Positions 61,506 through 64,000 of a stretch of 64,000 nt of DNA are shown one piece after another. Position 1 is the first letter of the stretch. Every line of letters starts with the position of its first letter. The position numbers and the translations under genes were made by a program. The stretch comes from Druceiella hillmani (lineage: Eukaryota; Arthropoda; Insecta; Lepidoptera; Hepialidae): positions 4,568,501 through 4,632,500 of the forward strand of contig JAYKKI010000038.1 in the NCBI GenBank assembly GCA_039881145.1, read 5' to 3'. The notes under the pieces were generated by a model, which searched no databases, was not told the DNA's origin, and worked only from the letters and a program-made list of their open reading frames with translations.

Positions 61506-63170
61506 ATGAAGATTACTTTGATTTTAATTAACATTGCCAAAAGCATGTGAATATAAAAATTGAGTATTTACAGCAATTTGTCAATCATCTACATTTATAA
61601 GTCCTACTATTAAAGGAAGGTCAAAATGAATAAGTATATTAACCCGAGAAAGCCATCTAACATTCATAGATACCCTTTTAAAGGTAACATCCATCTAAAA
61701 ATGAAACATCAACTCGCTGTATCTGATATTCAGCACAAGGTTATTAATTATAAGATGCAAAATCGGCTACAAAAATTTAGTAGTGCCTTTTATTGACATA
61801 TGAATAATGTAAAAAGCAATTATAAAAAATTAAATAATTCATATTAATTCATCGTTGGCATATATGATGTAGAACTCAATTTTATGTTCGCTATGAGTCT
61901 CTACGTTTCAAAGAAAGTAAATCTCATCATATTTTTTTTTGTAATGTCATTTCCCATACATTTTTCTTTCACAGTTTTCCTTACCTAAAGGTGTTGATGA
62001 CCTCTTAGTTTCTAGAGCATTGGCCATTCCAACCTTAATTTCCAGAACAGTGTCATTTCTTTCCTATGTGGGTCATCATTTTTATTGCCAATCTTACCAT
62101 TAGCTAAAGCCCCACAAGTTGTAAATGGAATATTTTTCTAAAATCCTTCAACAAATTTTGAAAAAGTATAATGTAGCCATTAATGCTAGTGATATTTATT
62201 AACCCCAAAATACATATATTTACCATCTACTGACTTTTTTTTGACTGAATAAAAATTTGAACACATCAATAAATTAAGACAAAATATCAAGTCTCATAAA
62301 TCAAGAACTCAATACAGAATACCCAACGGATAATTCAACTAGTAAGACTAAGAGTTTCATAGAATAAGATGATGTCCAAAGCTATGAAAACTATAATCAT
62401 CCCAAAAAGATCGAATAAGTGCACCATGAGATTTTTCAAAACATGCAGAACAAATTTTTCTGAGAAAGTTCCATACTCCACACGAAATACTAGCATTTTT
62501 GCAGATTATTAAATTCCCAAGCTAAGAACAGAGATGAAAATAAATATTTATGATTTTCCACTAAGGGATGGAAATAACTTAGAATCTCCACAAAGATAAT
62601 TTTATGTCAAAATCGTTTATTTTATTTTGAGAGGAGCAAACGTTGCAGAAGATTGACAGGTGCTTCCTCATACTTTGAAAAATTGTTCACTAATGAAATT
62701 TTTGAAGAAATTGTAAAGTGGACAAATGTAGAAATTTGTGTGAAAAGAAGAAATTATGAAATTGTGATGCCACACGAAAAGATATAGATAATCTGGGGAT
62801 AAAAAATGCTAGTGCTGATTTTCCTTTCAACAGCAGCTTGATTTCGGACGAGATAGCTTATTTTGAATTTTTATGCAACTACATATGTGCTGCAGTGAGT
62901 CAAAAAATGTTTGACTTTCTTGAGAGATGTTTGTAGTTTAACGATAAAAATTTGCAGATGAAACAATTACAATCACAGAACCATCTTTTTACACCAATTA
63001 GAAAAATTGGAATCTGTCAATAGTACAATATCATAATAATTACACTTCAGGAACAAATGTTAGAATTGACTAGCAACAGCTCTTTCGAGGAAAACCATAA
63101 AAAATAAATGTGAATCAAATGTTATTACAAAGAAAACAGAGAGCATAGGATAGACAGATAAATTCAATTT
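61506..63170. other. Downstream region, possible piggyBac trace
   Basis: Mostly non-coding AT-rich sequence. At 62640-62790 (+) the translation SSYFEKLFTNEIFEEIVKWT resembles the N-terminal 'FF.DE....V..TN' segment of piggyBac transposases; this is weak. The 3' UTR of the micro-exon gene should begin at 61506. Confidence 0.3.
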
Positions 63171-63171
63171 T

Positions 63172-63189
63172 TTTACACACACACAATAC

Positions 63190-63253
<64 letters not shown>

Positions 63254-63365
63254 GTATTGTGTATATATATATATCTACTGCCAATATATATATATATATC
63301 TACTGCTCTGGCATCAGACTGGCACATGTGCAGCGGCCTATGCACACGTATACATATATATACAC
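63172..63365. repeat. (CA)n/(TA)n/(TG)n compound microsatellite
   Basis: acacac, tatata and tgtgtg tracts, then more TA runs around ctactg. The overlapping frames on both strands are repeat artefacts. Confidence 0.95.
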
Positions 63366-64000
63366 CAACACATTGTATATACCCATCTATATCATGTACG
63401 CTTTGGTTGCTTTTTGGATGGATAAAATTTTGTGAGTTTGCATCACCAAAATGACCAACCTGCTGAAATAACAGATATAAGAGTGATATGTTGTGCAACA
63501 TTATTGCTGTCTACATCTACACAAGTAAAATTAAATTATTTACTATGTGGAAAATTCAACCTGTGTATACTTTGCATTTTTTAAATTGTGTTTCAGTTTG
63601 CTTATTATTTTAATTGTTTAATTGTAGGATCACTAAGCGGTACAACAGTGAGCACTAAATATGTTAATATTTTCATATAGAAAAATAAATAACAAAAACA
63701 AAGAAAGTATTGATTCAAATATTTCCAATATTTGTATCAATACTTGCATTGAAAAATTTGATATTATTTATTTTTTTATATTTGACCTCTGCAATATATC
63801 ATGCAATGAGTATTACATAGTGGCTTCGGAATTATCTTACTAGCATAGTAAAACAGATTTCTAGTTGTGTGATAATTTTAAATTAAAAATTCTATAAAAT
63901 TTTATAGAACCAGTTATTTCATAATTTTAAGTTTTCACTTTTATCAGCAGTCCCCATGACTATATATGTTTTTTTTTTGTTAATATTTGCATTTAAAAAT
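63366..64000. other. No gene recognised
   Basis: AT-rich sequence to the window end, with no supported feature. Confidence 0.4.

Noticed and set aside
63628..63650. Possible extra exon between ttaattgtag and gtgagc
   Set aside because: It would be 20 nt, not symmetric, and does not fit the phase; nothing links it to the gene.

Overview
The window looks like insect (at least arthropod) nuclear DNA. It is very AT-rich, has long introns with GT-AG splice sites, and carries piggyBac, mariner, Jockey and RTE-type LINE, Helitron and tRNA-derived SINE copies. I see no prokaryotic gene organisation. I cannot name the species; a large-genome insect such as a hemipteran or polyneopteran is only a guess.

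The main content is one multi-exon gene on the + strand, 24836..61505, which I do not recognise as a described family. Exon 1 (24836-24929) encodes a signal peptide. After an 8.6 kb intron come 35 micro-exons (33566-59414). Thirty-three are exactly 21 nt, one is 18 nt and one is 9 nt. All are flanked by phase-1 introns, and each encodes one heptapeptide of the form G-G-x-x-K-G-[ILVF]. Exon 60694-60864 encodes a complete ten-cysteine TIL (trypsin-inhibitor-like) domain, and a 17-nt last coding exon (61489-61505) supplies the C-terminus and stop. Spliced together, the 38 exons give a 1,002-nt frame of 333 residues: signal peptide, 240-residue Gly/Lys/His-rich heptad repeat, TIL inhibitor domain. 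The 33-59.5 kb region is a tandem array of exon-plus-intron units of about 0.7 kb. It was built by nested duplications: a five-exon block at 36-45 kb, two-exon dimers of about 1.46 kb at 45-56 kb, and a near-identical 2,916-bp double dimer at 47-56 kb. Degenerate units that lost their micro-exon lie at about 38.7, 57.9 and 58.2 kb.

Layout: 1-5.2 kb holds decayed coding-like DNA, a 199-bp tandem duplication and a piggyBac pseudogene with a mariner nested in it. 5.2-10.9 kb is mostly unannotatable AT-rich DNA with a 229-bp fold-back element and a mariner end. 10.9-12.4 kb is a second piggyBac pseudogene. 12.5-21.3 kb is gene-poor, with one SINE and a TGACTGAT-type low-complexity tract. 21.5-24.35 kb holds Jockey and RTE LINE remnants just upstream of the micro-exon gene. 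Intron 1 of that gene (24.9-33.6 kb) carries antisense Jockey remnants and a degraded antisense Helitron with a 131-bp tandem repeat. Other introns carry an RT fragment, a SINE copy and a piggyBac-like end. Beyond 61.5 kb I see only microsatellites and one weak piggyBac-like trace.

Apart from the micro-exon gene, all recognisable coding DNA is transposon-derived and broken. The gene itself is predicted from splice sites, phase and domain logic only; no transcript evidence was available.
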